This document shows positions 1-6,750 of a stretch of DNA of 12,450 nt, one piece after another (positions within the stretch are counted from its first letter, which is position 1; each line of letters begins with the position of its first letter). The stretch comes from Campylobacter sp. (GTDB lineage Bacteria; Campylobacterota; Campylobacteria; Campylobacterales; Campylobacteraceae). Below the pieces are notes generated by a model. It did no database searches. It was not told the origin of the DNA and saw only the letters and a list, made by a program, of their open reading frames with translations. Made by a program: the position numbers and the translations under genes. Where the stretch lies: assembly GCA_017506845.1 (NCBI GenBank), contig JAFVMP010000169.1, positions 1-12,450 on the forward strand. The letters run 5' to 3'.

Positions 1-215
1 GTTTAGAAAGCAGGATTGTAAGCTTTTTGCATAACTTAGCAGATGAACAGCATATGATGGTGCGAGATAAAAAGCTCGTTGAGATTCCATTTTCTATTGC
101 TACGCTATCTAATCTTTTAGGTGCACAGCGCCAAAGCGTATCAACTATATTTAATAAACTTATTAAAACTGGAAAGCTTATTAAATATGGTAAAAGCAGC
201 TATATAATAGCTTAA
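1..215 (+). CDS. Crp/Fnr-family transcription regulator, C-terminal part (5' end outside window)
   Basis: The frame is open from base 3 to the TAA at 213-215, giving 71 visible sense codons or slightly fewer. The visible protein starts LESRIVSFLHNLADE, which matches the start of the DNA-binding domain that follows the long dimer helix in Crp/Fnr proteins. It continues with a helix-turn-helix, ATLSNLLGAQRQSVSTIFNK, with the family's R-Q-S/T-V-S recognition-helix pattern, and ends in a short winged strand pair (GKLIKYGKSSYIIA). A TTG at 27 could be read as a start, but the homology continues upstream of it, so this is a truncated gene and not a 62-residue protein. The sensor domain is not in the window, so the ligand cannot be guessed. 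A second member of the family starts at 12058. The two are not one gene split by the window edges, because joining the ends does not keep frame. Confidence 0.85.
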   Translation, partial: LESRIVSFLHNLADEQHMMVRDKKLVEIPFSIATLSNLLGAQRQSVSTIFNKLIKTGKLIKYGKSSYIIA

Positions 216-240
216 ATTTAGTATTGTAAGCTAAATTTAA
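212..240. terminator. 10-bp stem-loop at the stop codon of the first regulator gene; weak terminator candidate
   Basis: Bases 212-221 pair perfectly with 231-240 (TTAAATTTAG / CTAAATTTAA) around a 9-nt loop, overlapping the TAA stop. The stem is almost all A-T, and the following bases (CTCCATCTTT) are only partly T-rich, so it is a poor match to a classical intrinsic terminator. Its place at the end of the gene, in a convergent spacer, favours an end-of-transcript role. Confidence 0.4.
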
Positions 241-436
241 CTCCATCTTTAATATATGAATAATGCCAATATATTAACGTTATTAAATTTTTAATATACT
301 TAGTGACGCTAAAATAAATAAACTTTTATTTCTGGCAATGATAGCATTCTTTTTAAATTTACACTATCACACCTTATATTTGCAAAACCCACAACGGAAA
401 AGATTTTTAAATTTAGCTAAATCATAGAATTTAAAG
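216..436. other. Convergent AT-rich spacer, no gene seen
   Basis: This lies between two convergent genes. No coding frame with a ribosome-binding site or recognisable protein is seen. It contains a run of A-T inverted repeats: 251-257 with 269-275, 281-287 with 290-296, 312-318 with 325-331, and a 12-base palindrome ATTTAGCTAAAT at 411-422. Such repeats arise easily by chance in DNA this AT-rich. They may help end transcription from both sides, but no clear stem plus T-run is present for either strand. Confidence 0.5.
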
Positions 437-943
437 CTACTCTACCAAACAAAGTCCGTGCGTAAAAGGTATATCGATATTTATTTTTCCGTTCATTAGG
501 GATTTTATTAGCTCTGCATCACTCTCTCTTTGTTCTAGCTGTTTTTGGCGTCTTTGCTCATCGATTTTAAGGATTATCACTACATCAGCAAAGTCTATTC
601 TTACTGGATTTGCACAGATATAAAAAATTATTTTGACATATGGAAGTAGAAATTTTGTAAATGGTTTTAGATTATCTTTTAGATTGTGTTGGGGGGGGGT
701 ATTGCGAATTTTAGGGCGCGCAATAAATAGGTTTAAGCTCATCACATTATCATCTATGACGGCGATTTGGTACGGAGCAAAGTTGCCAAAGCCTTTTTTG
801 CGAATTGTCTTGCCAAGTGTGCTTTTGCCGCTGCCACACAGCCCAGTTATTGCTACTATTAGTCGTGGTTTTTCTTTTAATGTTTGAATACAAATTTGAT
901 TTAATTGCTCAAGTAGTTGTGAGCGATTTTGATATATTTTCAT
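437..943 (-). CDS. Small P-loop NTPase/kinase-like protein, probably phase-variable
   Basis: A protein of 168 residues. A Walker A loop is plain at residues 34-42 (GLCGSGKST) after a hydrophobic strand (RLIVAITG). A second strand ends in acidic residues (AVIDDN, 61-66), and a later strand (ADVVIILKID, 119-128) is followed by an Arg/Lys/Gln-rich helix (EQRRQKQLEQRES) that resembles the lid region of small nucleotide or metabolite kinases. This supports ATP or GTP binding. I do not recognise the exact family or substrate. The start is supported by AAAAGG on the minus strand at 955-950, seven bases before the ATG. The reading frame crosses nine consecutive C (coding strand) at codons 82-85, and both flanks look like real protein in the present frame, so the gene as given is ON. 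It is transcribed divergently from the ribosomal operon and convergently with the preceding regulator. There is no signal peptide or membrane segment, so it is probably cytoplasmic. Confidence 0.75.
   Translation of the reverse strand: MKIYQNRSQLLEQLNQICIQTLKEKPRLIVAITGLCGSGKSTLGKTIRKKGFGNFAPYQIAVIDDNVMSLNLFIARPKIRNTPPQHNLKDNLKPFTKFLLPYVKIIFYICANPVRIDFADVVIILKIDEQRRQKQLEQRESDAELIKSLMNGKINIDIPFTHGLCLVE
691..699. repeat. Poly-G tract of nine bases (poly-C in the coding strand), slippage site
   Basis: Nine consecutive G on the plus strand, in very AT-rich surroundings and inside the P-loop gene. G/C tracts of eight or more are the usual contingency-locus signal in Campylobacter. Reading the coding strand, nine C gives N-T-P-P-Q-H-N-L-K and an open frame. 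Ten C gives N-T-P-P-P-T-Q-S-K-R-stop (90 residues). Eight C gives N-T-P-P-N-T-I-stop (87 residues). Confidence 0.85.
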
Positions 944-967
944 TAATTACCTTTTTAATTTATGTTA

Positions 968-973
968 ATTATA
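968..973 (-). promoter_or_regulatory. Candidate -10 box for the P-loop gene
   Basis: On the minus strand TATAAT reads from 973 to 968, about 25 bases upstream of the ATG at 943 and just ahead of the ribosome-binding site at 955-950. No TTGACA-like -35 is seen at the usual distance, as is common for Campylobacter sigma-70 promoters. TATAAT occurs easily by chance in this AT-rich DNA, so position is the main support. Confidence 0.35.
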
Positions 974-1160
974 TCTAAAATTTGATTGTAAATTAGATAA
1001 ATTTAATGTTATATAAAAATTACTTAATTAGCTTTATAATCTTTTAGTAATAATAACATAATGCTATAGATTATCTAAATTAAATTTCATTCTAATATTT
1101 AAAATATTCCTTATAAAAAGGAAAAAAATAGAATAAAATTTGTAAAAATAGCGGTAAAAT

Positions 1161-1189
1161 TTGCTTTTAAAGCTTATTTTGGGTATAAT
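1161..1189 (+). promoter_or_regulatory. Sigma-70-type promoter of the S10-spc operon
   Basis: A perfect -10 TATAAT at 1184-1189 is preceded by TTTTGGG, the T-run plus G-rich extended element typical of Campylobacter and Helicobacter vegetative promoters. A weak -35, TTGCTT at 1161-1166, lies exactly 17 bases upstream. Transcription should start near 1196, leaving a leader of about 120 nt before rpsJ. It is the only strong promoter I see ahead of the 23-gene run. Confidence 0.8.
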
Positions 1190-1195
1190 TCGCGT

Positions 1196-1290
1196 CTTTT
1201 GATGAGAAGCGTAAGCTTTGCTTGCATGCTTGAAAGATTGATAATAAGCCTCTGCAAGAGCATTATATCAAAAGGTCGCAAGTTGGCGAC
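1196..1290 (+). promoter_or_regulatory. Structured 5' leader of the ribosomal operon (candidate cis-regulatory RNA)
   Basis: Hand folding gives a nested structure directly after the expected transcription start. CTTTTGAT at 1196-1203 pairs with ATCAAAAG at 1267-1274 (8 bp). Inside it CTTGCA at 1221-1226 pairs with TGCAAG at 1253-1258, and GCTT at 1228-1231 with AAGC at 1246-1249. Next to it GTCGC at 1275-1279 pairs with GCGAC at 1286-1290 around a 6-nt loop. The last stem ends about 12 nt before the ribosome-binding site (AAGGA, 1303-1307). There is no T-run typical of a terminator, so control, if any, would more likely be on translation or stability. In E. coli the S10 leader is the target of L4; whether this leader binds a ribosomal protein is unknown. 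Confidence 0.45.
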
Positions 1291-1314
1291 AAGTTATTTT
1301 TAAAGGAAAAAAAT

Positions 1315-1626
1315 ATGGAAAGAATTAGGCTTAAGCTAAAAGCTTATGACCACAGAGTTCTAGACCGCACAGTTGCAGCCATAGTAGAAGCTGTCAAACG
1401 TACTGGTGCTGATGTACGCGGACCAGTGCCAATGCCTACAAAGATTAAACGCTATACAGTGTTAAAATCTCCACATGTTAATAAAGATTCTCGTGAGCAA
1501 TTTGAGATGAGAATTCACGCTCGTATGCTAGATATCGTAGCAGCTACACCTGATACAGTTGATAGCCTAACAAAACTTGACCTTGCCCCTGAGGTAAATG
1601 TCGAAGTTCGTGCTATGGGCAAGTAA
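1315..1626 (+). CDS. rpsJ: 30S ribosomal protein S10 (NusE)
   Basis: 103 residues, the usual bacterial length. S10 sits in the head of the small subunit and, as NusE, also joins NusB in transcription antitermination complexes. The protein begins with the typical first strand and helix ([17 protein letters not shown]) and carries the long extended loop around residues 35-65 ([20 protein letters not shown]), which in the family reaches into the ribosome, then the [11 protein letters not shown] strand. The ATG is preceded by AAGGA at 1303-1307. It is the first gene of the operon, as in most bacteria with the S10 cluster, and lies under the promoter at 1161-1189. Sixteen bases with an AAGGA site separate it from rplC. 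Nothing in the sequence is unusual. Confidence 0.97.
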   Translation: MERIRLKLKAYDHRVLDRTVAAIVEAVKRTGADVRGPVPMPTKIKRYTVLKSPHVNKDSREQFEMRIHARMLDIVAATPDTVDSLTKLDLAPEVNVEVRAMGK

Positions 1627-1641
1627 GCATAAAAGGAAGAA

Positions 1642-2223
1642 ATGATGGAATATATCGTAGAAAAAATAGGTATGAGCAGAACTGTCTCAAACCCAAGTAC
1701 TCCTGTTACATTGCTTAGACTTTTACCAGCTAAAGTGTGCGAAGTAGGTGAAAATAGCAGAGCTATCGTGGCTTATGCTCATACAAAAGCAAATAACAAA
1801 GCTATTAAAGGTCAGCAAAAAAAATATGGCTTAAGTAGCGAATTTAACCAATTTGCAACTCTAAGTGTAGCAAATAGCGAAGCTGGTGATTTGGATACAA
1901 CTCCACTAAATGAAGCAAAAGTTTTAAAAGTTAGCTTCAATACAAAAGGTAGAGGCTTCCAAGGTGTTATAAAAAGACATGGCTTCTCAGGCGGCCCTGC
2001 AAGTCATGGTTCAAGATTTCACCGCAGACCAGGTTCTATAGGTAACTGCGAATGGCCAGGTCGTGTTCAACCAGGTAGAAAAATGGCAGGACACTATGGT
2101 AATGAAAAAACTACTGTTAAAAACGAAGTTGTAAGCTTTGATAGTGCTAATGGAATTTTAGTATTAAAAGGCTCAGTTCCAGGATTTAACGGTGCTATGG
2201 GTAGAGTAAGGATAGTTAAATGA
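1642..2223 (+). CDS. rplC: 50S ribosomal protein L3
   Basis: 193 residues from the first ATG or 192 from the second (ATGATG at 1642-1647). The AAGGA at 1633-1637 is better spaced for the second, and Campylobacter L3 normally starts MEYIVEKIG, so 1645 may be the real start. L3 is an early assembly protein of the large subunit whose central loop reaches toward the peptidyl-transferase centre. The signature runs from about residue 100 to 155: NTKGRGFQG, a His/Arg-rich segment ([14 protein letters not shown]) and [10 protein letters not shown]. At the place where E. coli has the methylated Gln150 this protein has His (H151), a common variant in other bacteria. The stop overlaps the rplD start as ATGA (2220-2223), which suggests translational coupling. 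Confidence 0.97.
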   Translation: MMEYIVEKIGMSRTVSNPSTPVTLLRLLPAKVCEVGENSRAIVAYAHTKANNKAIKGQQKKYGLSSEFNQFATLSVANSEAGDLDTTPLNEAKVLKVSFNTKGRGFQGVIKRHGFSGGPASHGSRFHRRPGSIGNCEWPGRVQPGRKMAGHYGNEKTTVKNEVVSFDSANGILVLKGSVPGFNGAMGRVRIVK

Positions 2224-2834
2224 GTAAAATAGCAGTTTTAAATGATAAATTTGAAAAAACAAGCGAACTAGAACTTCCAGCAAGCTATGCTGAGGTAAAT
2301 TCGCACAATTTATATCTGTATGTTAAAAGCTACCTTGCTAGTATGAGAGCAAACTCAGCCCACACAAAAGGTCGCTCAGATGTAAGCGGTGGTGGTAAAA
2401 AGCCTTGGCGTCAAAAAGGACGTGGCGGTGCAAGAGCTGGTTCAACTAGAACTAACGTTTGGGTTGGCGGTGCTGTGGCATTTGGTCCTAAAAATAATAG
2501 AAATTACAACCAAAAAGTTAATAAAAAACAAAAAAGATTAGCGCTTGAATTTGCCCTAAACGAAAAAGTTGCAAATGGTAAATTCTATGCAGTAGATAGT
2601 ATTGCTATTGAAAGTGGTAAAACAAAAGATGCAGCAGCTATTATCAAAAAACTTGGTATTAGAGATGCGTTAATCATCAAAAACGAACTTGATGCTAAGA
2701 CTCTTTTAGCATTTAGAAACCTAGCAAACTGCTATGTAGTAGATGCTAGCGAAGTAAATGCATATTTAGTCTCAGTCTATAGTGCAGTTATAGCTGAAAA
2801 ATCAGCACTACAATCAATAGTAAAAGAGGGCTAA
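2220..2834 (+). CDS. rplD: 50S ribosomal protein L4
   Basis: 204 residues, close to the usual length. L4 binds 23S rRNA, and its extended loop lines the narrow part of the peptide exit tunnel. That loop is clear at about residues 60-90 ([20 protein letters not shown], then [11 protein letters not shown]), with the family's GRGGARAGS and trailing VGG. The C-terminal half shows the expected alternating helices and strands, including the [11 protein letters not shown] segment. In E. coli L4 represses its own operon by binding the S10 leader. A leader that can be folded exists here (1196-1290), but its resemblance to the E. coli target cannot be judged by eye. The start overlaps the rplC stop by four bases, and rplW follows after two bases. 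Confidence 0.97.
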   Translation: MSKIAVLNDKFEKTSELELPASYAEVNSHNLYLYVKSYLASMRANSAHTKGRSDVSGGGKKPWRQKGRGGARAGSTRTNVWVGGAVAFGPKNNRNYNQKVNKKQKRLALEFALNEKVANGKFYAVDSIAIESGKTKDAAAIIKKLGIRDALIIKNELDAKTLLAFRNLANCYVVDASEVNAYLVSVYSAVIAEKSALQSIVKEG

Positions 2835-2836
2835 AA

Positions 2837-3118
2837 ATGGCAGATATAACAGATATCAAAACTATAGTATATACAGAAAAAACTCTTGGCCTTCAAGAAC
2901 AAGGTGTAGTAGTAATCCAAACTTCACCAAAAATGACTAAAAATGGTCTAAAAGAGGTATTAAGAGAATATTTTGGTGTAACGCCACTTAGAGTAAATTC
3001 ACTTAGAATGGATGGCAAAGTTAAGCGTTTTAGAGGTAGAGTTGGCGTAAGAAATGACTTCAAAAAATTCTATGTCAAATTACCAGATGGCGTAAGCCTA
3101 GCAAGTCAGGAGGCATAA
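2837..3118 (+). CDS. rplW: 50S ribosomal protein L23
   Basis: 93 residues, normal for bacterial L23. It sits at the exit of the polypeptide tunnel and is the docking site for trigger factor and the signal recognition particle. Visible family features are the early [11 protein letters not shown] segment, the conserved helix following [17 protein letters not shown], and the Lys/Arg loop near residues 60-72 ([19 protein letters not shown]) that contacts rRNA. The ATG lies two bases after the rplD stop. Its own end carries AGGAGG at 3108-3113, which serves as a strong ribosome-binding site for rplB. Confidence 0.96.
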   Translation: MADITDIKTIVYTEKTLGLQEQGVVVIQTSPKMTKNGLKEVLREYFGVTPLRVNSLRMDGKVKRFRGRVGVRNDFKKFYVKLPDGVSLASQEA

Positions 3119-3119
3119 G

Positions 3120-3950
3120 ATGGCAATAAGAAGTTTTAAACCTTATACTCCAAGTAGAAGATTTATGACTGGCCTAAGCAGTGAAGATATCACAGCTAAA
3201 GCTAGTGTAAGAAGCCTACTTGTTAAAATTCCTGCCGCAGCTGGTAGAAACAATAATGGTAGAATTACAAGTCGCCATAAAGAAGCTGGTGCTAAAAAAC
3301 TATATCGTATTATAGATTTTAAACGCCGCAAATTCGGAATTCCTGGTAAAGTTGAAGCGATTGAATACGATCCAAACAGAAATTGCCGTATCGCTCTAAT
3401 CTCATACGCAGATGGTGAGAAAAGATATATCATTCGCCCTAGCGGTTTAAATGTAGGTGATGTAATTAGTGCTGCTGAAGCTGGCCTAGATATTAAACCA
3501 GGCAATGCAATGAAGCTAAAAAGTATTCCAGTAGGTACAATAGTCCATAATATCGAGCTAAAACCAGGCAAAGGTGCTCAAATGGCTAGAAGTGCTGGTG
3601 GCTATGCTCAACTTATGGGTAAAGAAGAGAAGTATGTAATCTTAAGACTTCCAAGTGGTGAGATGAGACAAGTGCTAGCTGAGTGTATGGCTACTGTAGG
3701 TGTAGTTGGCAACGAAGATTGGGCAAATGTTACAATTGGTAAAGCTGGCCGTAACCGCCATAGAGGTATTCGCCCTCAAACTAGAGGTAGTGCGATGAAC
3801 CCAGTAGATCACCCACACGGTGGTGGTGAAGGTAAGAAAAACTCAGGTCGTCACCCAGTTACTCCATGGGGTAAACCAACTAAAGGTGCTAAAACTCGCC
3901 GTAAAAAAGCTAGTGATAGACTTATAATTTCTAGAAGAAAGGGTAAATAA
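3120..3950 (+). CDS. rplB: 50S ribosomal protein L2
   Basis: 276 residues, typical for L2, a primary 23S rRNA-binding protein needed for subunit joining and for peptidyl-transferase activity. The N-terminal part ([15 protein letters not shown]) is the usual rRNA-binding tail, followed by an OB-like domain (residues 60-130) and an SH3-like domain (to about 200). The conserved histidine loop is complete at about residues 226-238 ([13 protein letters not shown]), and the basic tail ([20 protein letters not shown]) is intact. The start is set by the perfect AGGAGG at 3108-3113, seven bases ahead. rpsS follows two bases after the stop, in the order L2-S19 usual for the S10 cluster. Confidence 0.97.
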   Translation: MAIRSFKPYTPSRRFMTGLSSEDITAKASVRSLLVKIPAAAGRNNNGRITSRHKEAGAKKLYRIIDFKRRKFGIPGKVEAIEYDPNRNCRIALISYADGEKRYIIRPSGLNVGDVISAAEAGLDIKPGNAMKLKSIPVGTIVHNIELKPGKGAQMARSAGGYAQLMGKEEKYVILRLPSGEMRQVLAECMATVGVVGNEDWANVTIGKAGRNRHRGIRPQTRGSAMNPVDHPHGGGEGKKNSGRHPVTPWGKPTKGAKTRRKKASDRLIISRRKGK

Positions 3951-3952
3951 CG

Positions 3953-4234
3953 ATGGCTAGATCGCTAAAAAAAGGTCCTTTTGTAGATGACCACGTAATG
4001 AAAAAAGTCATCGCTGCAAAAGCTGCTAACGATAATAAACCAATTAAAACTTGGTCAAGAAGAAGCACAATCACTCCTGAAATGATAGGTTTGACATTTA
4101 ATGTGCATAATGGCAAAAGCTTTATCCCTGTATATGTAACAGAAAACCATATAGGTTATAAGCTAGGCGAATTTGCACCAACAAGAACATTTAAGGGTCA
4201 CAAAGGCTCTGTTCAGAAAAAAATCGGTAAATAA
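3953..4234 (+). CDS. rpsS: 30S ribosomal protein S19
   Basis: 93 residues. S19 binds 16S rRNA in the head of the small subunit together with S13. The sequence begins with the hallmark [19 protein letters not shown] and includes [20 protein letters not shown], the [19 protein letters not shown] segment and the basic C-terminal end ([13 protein letters not shown]). All family regions are present. It lies two bases after rplB, and AAGGGGAAG just after its stop serves rplV. Its S13 partner is not in this window. Confidence 0.97.
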   Translation: MARSLKKGPFVDDHVMKKVIAAKAANDNKPIKTWSRRSTITPEMIGLTFNVHNGKSFIPVYVTENHIGYKLGEFAPTRTFKGHKGSVQKKIGK

Positions 4235-4243
4235 GGGGAAGTT

Positions 4244-4582
4244 ATGAGTAGAGCAATTATTAAATTCATCAGACTATCTCCAACAAAAGCTAGATTGATA
4301 GCTAATGAAGTTCAAGGTATGAATGCTGAATTAGCATTAGCAAGCCTTAGCTTTATGCCAAATCGTGGTGCAAAATATATCGCAAATGCAATCAGTTCTG
4401 CTGTTGCAAATGGTGGTTTTGAGCCTGAAGAGGTAGTTGTGAAAAGTTGTAGAGTAGATGCAGGTCCTGTATTAAAAAGATTCCGCCCAAGAGCAAGAGG
4501 AAGCGCAAGTAGAATTCGCAAACCTACTAGTCATATCTTAGTAGAAGTAGCTAAACCAGCAAAAACAGAGAAGGAAGCATAA
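4244..4582 (+). CDS. rplV: 50S ribosomal protein L22
   Basis: 112 residues, normal length. L22 spans the large subunit, and the tip of its long beta-hairpin helps form the exit-tunnel constriction with L4, the place where macrolide-resistance changes fall in the family. The hairpin is seen at about residues 74-98 ([20 protein letters not shown]), with the expected run of Arg and Gly. The N-terminal helix region ([18 protein letters not shown]) and the [11 protein letters not shown] motif are typical. The C-terminal tail is short and charged. AAGGGGAAG lies before the ATG, and rpsC follows after a single base. Confidence 0.97.
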   Translation: MSRAIIKFIRLSPTKARLIANEVQGMNAELALASLSFMPNRGAKYIANAISSAVANGGFEPEEVVVKSCRVDAGPVLKRFRPRARGSASRIRKPTSHILVEVAKPAKTEKEA

Positions 4583-4583
4583 A

Positions 4584-5282
4584 ATGGGACAAAAAGTTAA
4601 TCCAATAGGTCTTAGACTAGGTATAAATAGAAACTGGGAGTCTAGATGGTTTCCATCAAAAGCAACTCTTCCAGAAAACATAGGCGAAGACTATAAAATA
4701 AGAAAATTCCTAAAAGCTAAGCTATATTATGCTGGTGTTAGCCAAATTTTAGTTGAAAGAACAGCTAAAAAATTAAGAGTAACAGTAGTAGCTGCTCGTC
4801 CTGGTATTATCATCGGTAAAAAAGGTGGCGAAGTAGAAAACTTAAGATTAGAAGTTGCTAAACTAGTCAATAAAGATGTAGCTATTAACATTAAAGAAGA
4901 GCGCAAAGCAGGTAGTTCAGCTCAATTAGCAGCTGAAAATGTTGCTATGCAGCTAGAGCGTCGTGTGGCGTTCCGCCGTGCTATGAAAAAAGTAATCCAA
5001 GGTGCTCAAAAAGCTGGTGCCAAAGGTATTAAAGTAAGCGTAGCAGGTCGTTTAGGTGGTGCTGAAATGGCTAGAACTGAATGGTATCTAGAAGGCCGTG
5101 TACCTCTACACACTTTAAGAGCTAGAATAGATTATGGTTTTGCTGAAGCTCACACAACTTATGGTAACATAGGTGTAAAAGTATGGATATTTAAAGGTGA
5201 AGTACTTCAAAAAGGTATCCAAGAGCAAAAGAGCGAAGAGACAGCTCCTAAAAAAGCAAAACGCGCTAGAAGGGGTAAATAA
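4584..5282 (+). CDS. rpsC: 30S ribosomal protein S3
   Basis: 232 residues, near the common length. S3 lies at the mRNA entry side of the small subunit and takes part in unwinding mRNA. The start [20 protein letters not shown] is the family signature. A KH RNA-binding domain is seen with its loop [10 protein letters not shown] at residues 74-83, and the C-terminal S3 domain includes [20 protein letters not shown] and the [18 protein letters not shown] segment. The tail after about residue 212 is rich in Lys, Glu and Arg and poorly conserved, as expected. The stop shares one base with the rplP start (TAATG at 5280-5284). Confidence 0.97.
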   Translation: MGQKVNPIGLRLGINRNWESRWFPSKATLPENIGEDYKIRKFLKAKLYYAGVSQILVERTAKKLRVTVVAARPGIIIGKKGGEVENLRLEVAKLVNKDVAINIKEERKAGSSAQLAAENVAMQLERRVAFRRAMKKVIQGAQKAGAKGIKVSVAGRLGGAEMARTEWYLEGRVPLHTLRARIDYGFAEAHTTYGNIGVKVWIFKGEVLQKGIQEQKSEETAPKKAKRARRGK

Positions 5283-5707
5283 TGTTATTACCAAAAAGAA
5301 CGAAATATCGTAAAATGATGAAAGGCCGCAATCGTGGCTATGCAACTCGTGGTACAGCTCTAGCACTTGGCGAATTCGGTTTAAAAGCTGTAGAAGCTGG
5401 CAGAATCAACTCTCGCCAAATAGAGTCAGCTCGTCAAGCATATACTCGTCATGTTAAAAGACAAGCTAAAACTTGGATTAGAGTATTCCCAGATAAACCT
5501 ATCACTAAAAAACCTTTAGAAACTCGTATGGGTAAAGGTAAAGGTGGCGTTGAAGAGTGGGTAATGAATATCAAACCTGGTAGAATAATTTTCGAAATGG
5601 CTGGAGTATCTGAAGAGCTTGCTAGAGAGGCTCTAACATTGGCTATGCACAAACTACCATTTAAAACTAAGTTTGTAACAAGAGAGAGCGAAAATGAAAT
5701 ATACTGA
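5282..5707 (+). CDS. rplP: 50S ribosomal protein L16
   Basis: 141 residues, typical. L16 helps place the acceptor end of A-site tRNA and is a late assembly protein of the large subunit. The start [19 protein letters not shown] is characteristic, followed by [20 protein letters not shown] and the conserved [16 protein letters not shown] loop at about residues 73-88. That loop contains the arginine (here R82) whose E. coli counterpart is hydroxylated. The last 14 bases overlap the start of rpmC in a different frame, so the two genes are probably coupled. The start shares an A with the rpsC stop. Confidence 0.97.
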   Translation: MLLPKRTKYRKMMKGRNRGYATRGTALALGEFGLKAVEAGRINSRQIESARQAYTRHVKRQAKTWIRVFPDKPITKKPLETRMGKGKGGVEEWVMNIKPGRIIFEMAGVSEELAREALTLAMHKLPFKTKFVTRESENEIY

Positions 5708-5879
5708 TATAAGTGGAAAAAATTTAAGCGAACTTAACGCTTTATTAAAAGAGAAAAAGGTGCTTTTATTTACACTTAGACAAAAGCTAAAAACTATGCA
5801 GCTAACTAACCCTAATGAGATCAGAGAAACTAAAAAAGATATCGCTAGGATTAATACTGCAATTAGCGCTGCGAAGTAA
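5694..5879 (+). CDS. rpmC: 50S ribosomal protein L29
   Basis: 61 residues, a normal length for this small two-helix protein near the tunnel exit. The sequence [20 protein letters not shown], then [20 protein letters not shown] and [11 protein letters not shown], matches L29, with the family's central L-F-x-L-R-x-K pattern and the R-x-x-I-A-R-I-x-T end. The start lies inside the last codons of rplP (overlap 5694-5707). The match begins right at this ATG, which supports it, and GAGAGAGCG just upstream within rplP can act as a weak ribosome-binding site. It lies between L16 and S17 as in the standard cluster. Confidence 0.95.
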   Translation: MKYTDISGKNLSELNALLKEKKVLLFTLRQKLKTMQLTNPNEIRETKKDIARINTAISAAK

Positions 5880-5886
5880 GGGGTAA

Positions 5887-6147
5887 ATGATGGCAGTAGA
5901 AATGAAAAGAGAAATTCAAGGTGTCGTAGTAGCGATAGCTGGGAATAAAACTGCAACTATATTAGTTGAAAGAAGAGTTATGCACCCAAGATATCACAAA
6001 TTTGTAAAACGCTTTAAAAAGTATCTAGTCCATGATGAAAAAAATGTACTAAAAGTTGGAGATACTATATCAGCTGTTGAGTGCAGACCGCTAAGCGCTA
6101 GAAAAAATTTCCGCTTACAATCAGTTTTGAAAACAGGAGTTGAATAA
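5887..6147 (+). CDS. rpsQ: 30S ribosomal protein S17
   Basis: 86 residues from the first ATG or 85 from the second (ATGATG at 5887-5892). Campylobacter S17 usually begins close to MA..KREIQG, so the second start is quite possible; AAGGGG at 5878-5883 is the likely ribosome-binding site. S17 is an early 16S rRNA-binding protein with an OB fold. The family segments [39 protein letters not shown] and [20 protein letters not shown] are all present. The stop shares one base with the rplN start (TAATG at 6145-6149). Confidence 0.96.
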   Translation: MMAVEMKREIQGVVVAIAGNKTATILVERRVMHPRYHKFVKRFKKYLVHDEKNVLKVGDTISAVECRPLSARKNFRLQSVLKTGVE

Positions 6148-6515
6148 TGATACAAAGTTTTACAAGACTAGCAGTAGCAGATAACAGTGGCGCAAAAGAG
6201 CTAATGTGTATAAAAGTTTTAGGTGGTAGTAAAAGACGATACGCAAGCCTTGGCGATGTTATCGTTTGCTCAGTTAAGAAAGCTCTACCAAATGGCAAAA
6301 TTAAAAAAGGTCAAGTAGTAAAAGCAGTAGTTGTAAGAACTAAAAAAGAGGTTCAAAGAGACAATGGTTCTTTAATCCGTTTTGATGAAAATGCTGCTGT
6401 TATTCTTGATAATAAAAGAGAACCAGTAGGTACTCGTATATTTGGCCCAGTGGGTAGAGAAGTAAGATATGCGAATTTTATGAAAATCGTATCTCTTGCA
6501 CCGGAGGTTCTATAA
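6147..6515 (+). CDS. rplN: 50S ribosomal protein L14
   Basis: 122 residues, the standard length. L14 forms part of an intersubunit bridge and is the docking site of the silencing factor RsfS. The sequence [20 protein letters not shown] is the family start, followed by [19 protein letters not shown], the [20 protein letters not shown] stretch and the conserved [12 protein letters not shown] with its end [12 protein letters not shown]. It overlaps both neighbours by one base in TAATG junctions. Its own 3' end contains CGGAGG at 6502-6507, the ribosome-binding site of rplX. In many bacteria L14 opens the spc operon; here no new promoter is seen ahead of it. Confidence 0.97.
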   Translation: MIQSFTRLAVADNSGAKELMCIKVLGGSKRRYASLGDVIVCSVKKALPNGKIKKGQVVKAVVVRTKKEVQRDNGSLIRFDENAAVILDNKREPVGTRIFGPVGREVRYANFMKIVSLAPEVL

Positions 6516-6748
6516 TGGCAGTAAAATATAAAATCAAAAAAGGCGATGAAGTAAAAGTAATCGCAGGCGATGACAAAGGTAAAGTTGCTAAAGTTTTAGC
6601 AGTGCTTCCTAAAAAAGGTCAAGTAATAGTAGAAGGTGTAAAAGTTGCTAAAAAAGCTGTAAAACCAAGCGAGAAAAATCCTAATGGTGGCTTTATAAGC
6701 AAAGAGATGCCTATTGATATTTCAAATGTAAGCAAAGTTGAGGGCTAA
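6515..6748 (+). CDS. rplX: 50S ribosomal protein L24
   Basis: 77 residues, on the short side for bacterial L24 (often about 100) but usual for this group as far as I recall. L24 is one of the assembly-initiating proteins of the large subunit. A KOW motif is clear near the N-terminus ([20 protein letters not shown]), followed by [20 protein letters not shown] and the [15 protein letters not shown] segment. It lies between L14 and L5 in the standard order. The start is preceded by GGAGG and shares a base with the rplN stop; rplE follows after two bases. Confidence 0.95.
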   Translation: MAVKYKIKKGDEVKVIAGDDKGKVAKVLAVLPKKGQVIVEGVKVAKKAVKPSEKNPNGGFISKEMPIDISNVSKVEG

Positions 6749-6750
6749 GT

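Larger units (their letters stand above)
944..1314. other. Divergent regulatory region between the P-loop gene and the ribosomal operon
   Basis: 371 bases without a coding gene. It holds the candidate promoter of the P-loop gene (968-973, minus), the operon promoter (1161-1189, plus) and the operon leader (about 1196-1314). The middle part, 1000-1140, is AT-rich with small A-T inverted repeats, such as TTCCTT/AAGGAA around 1107-1123, and an isolated TATAAT at 1035-1040. AAAAAGG near 1117 looks like a ribosome-binding site, but stops follow at once in all frames I checked. No RNA gene is recognised. Confidence 0.6.

Noticed and set aside
27..215. Complete 62-residue protein starting at TTG 27
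   Set aside because: The Crp/Fnr likeness continues in frame upstream to base 3, so this is the end of a longer gene cut by the window.
691..699. G-quadruplex
   Set aside because: There is a single G run with no further runs nearby, so an intramolecular quadruplex cannot form; slippage explains it better.
633..887. Plus-strand open frame of 84 codons opposite the P-loop gene
   Set aside because: It has no ribosome-binding site or family likeness, while the minus-strand frame has a Walker A loop and a good start. It is a shadow.
1035..1040. Plus-strand TATAAT as a second promoter of the ribosomal operon
   Set aside because: There is no -35 and no extended element, and the DNA around it is so AT-rich that the hexamer is expected by chance. 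The site at 1184-1189 has far better context.
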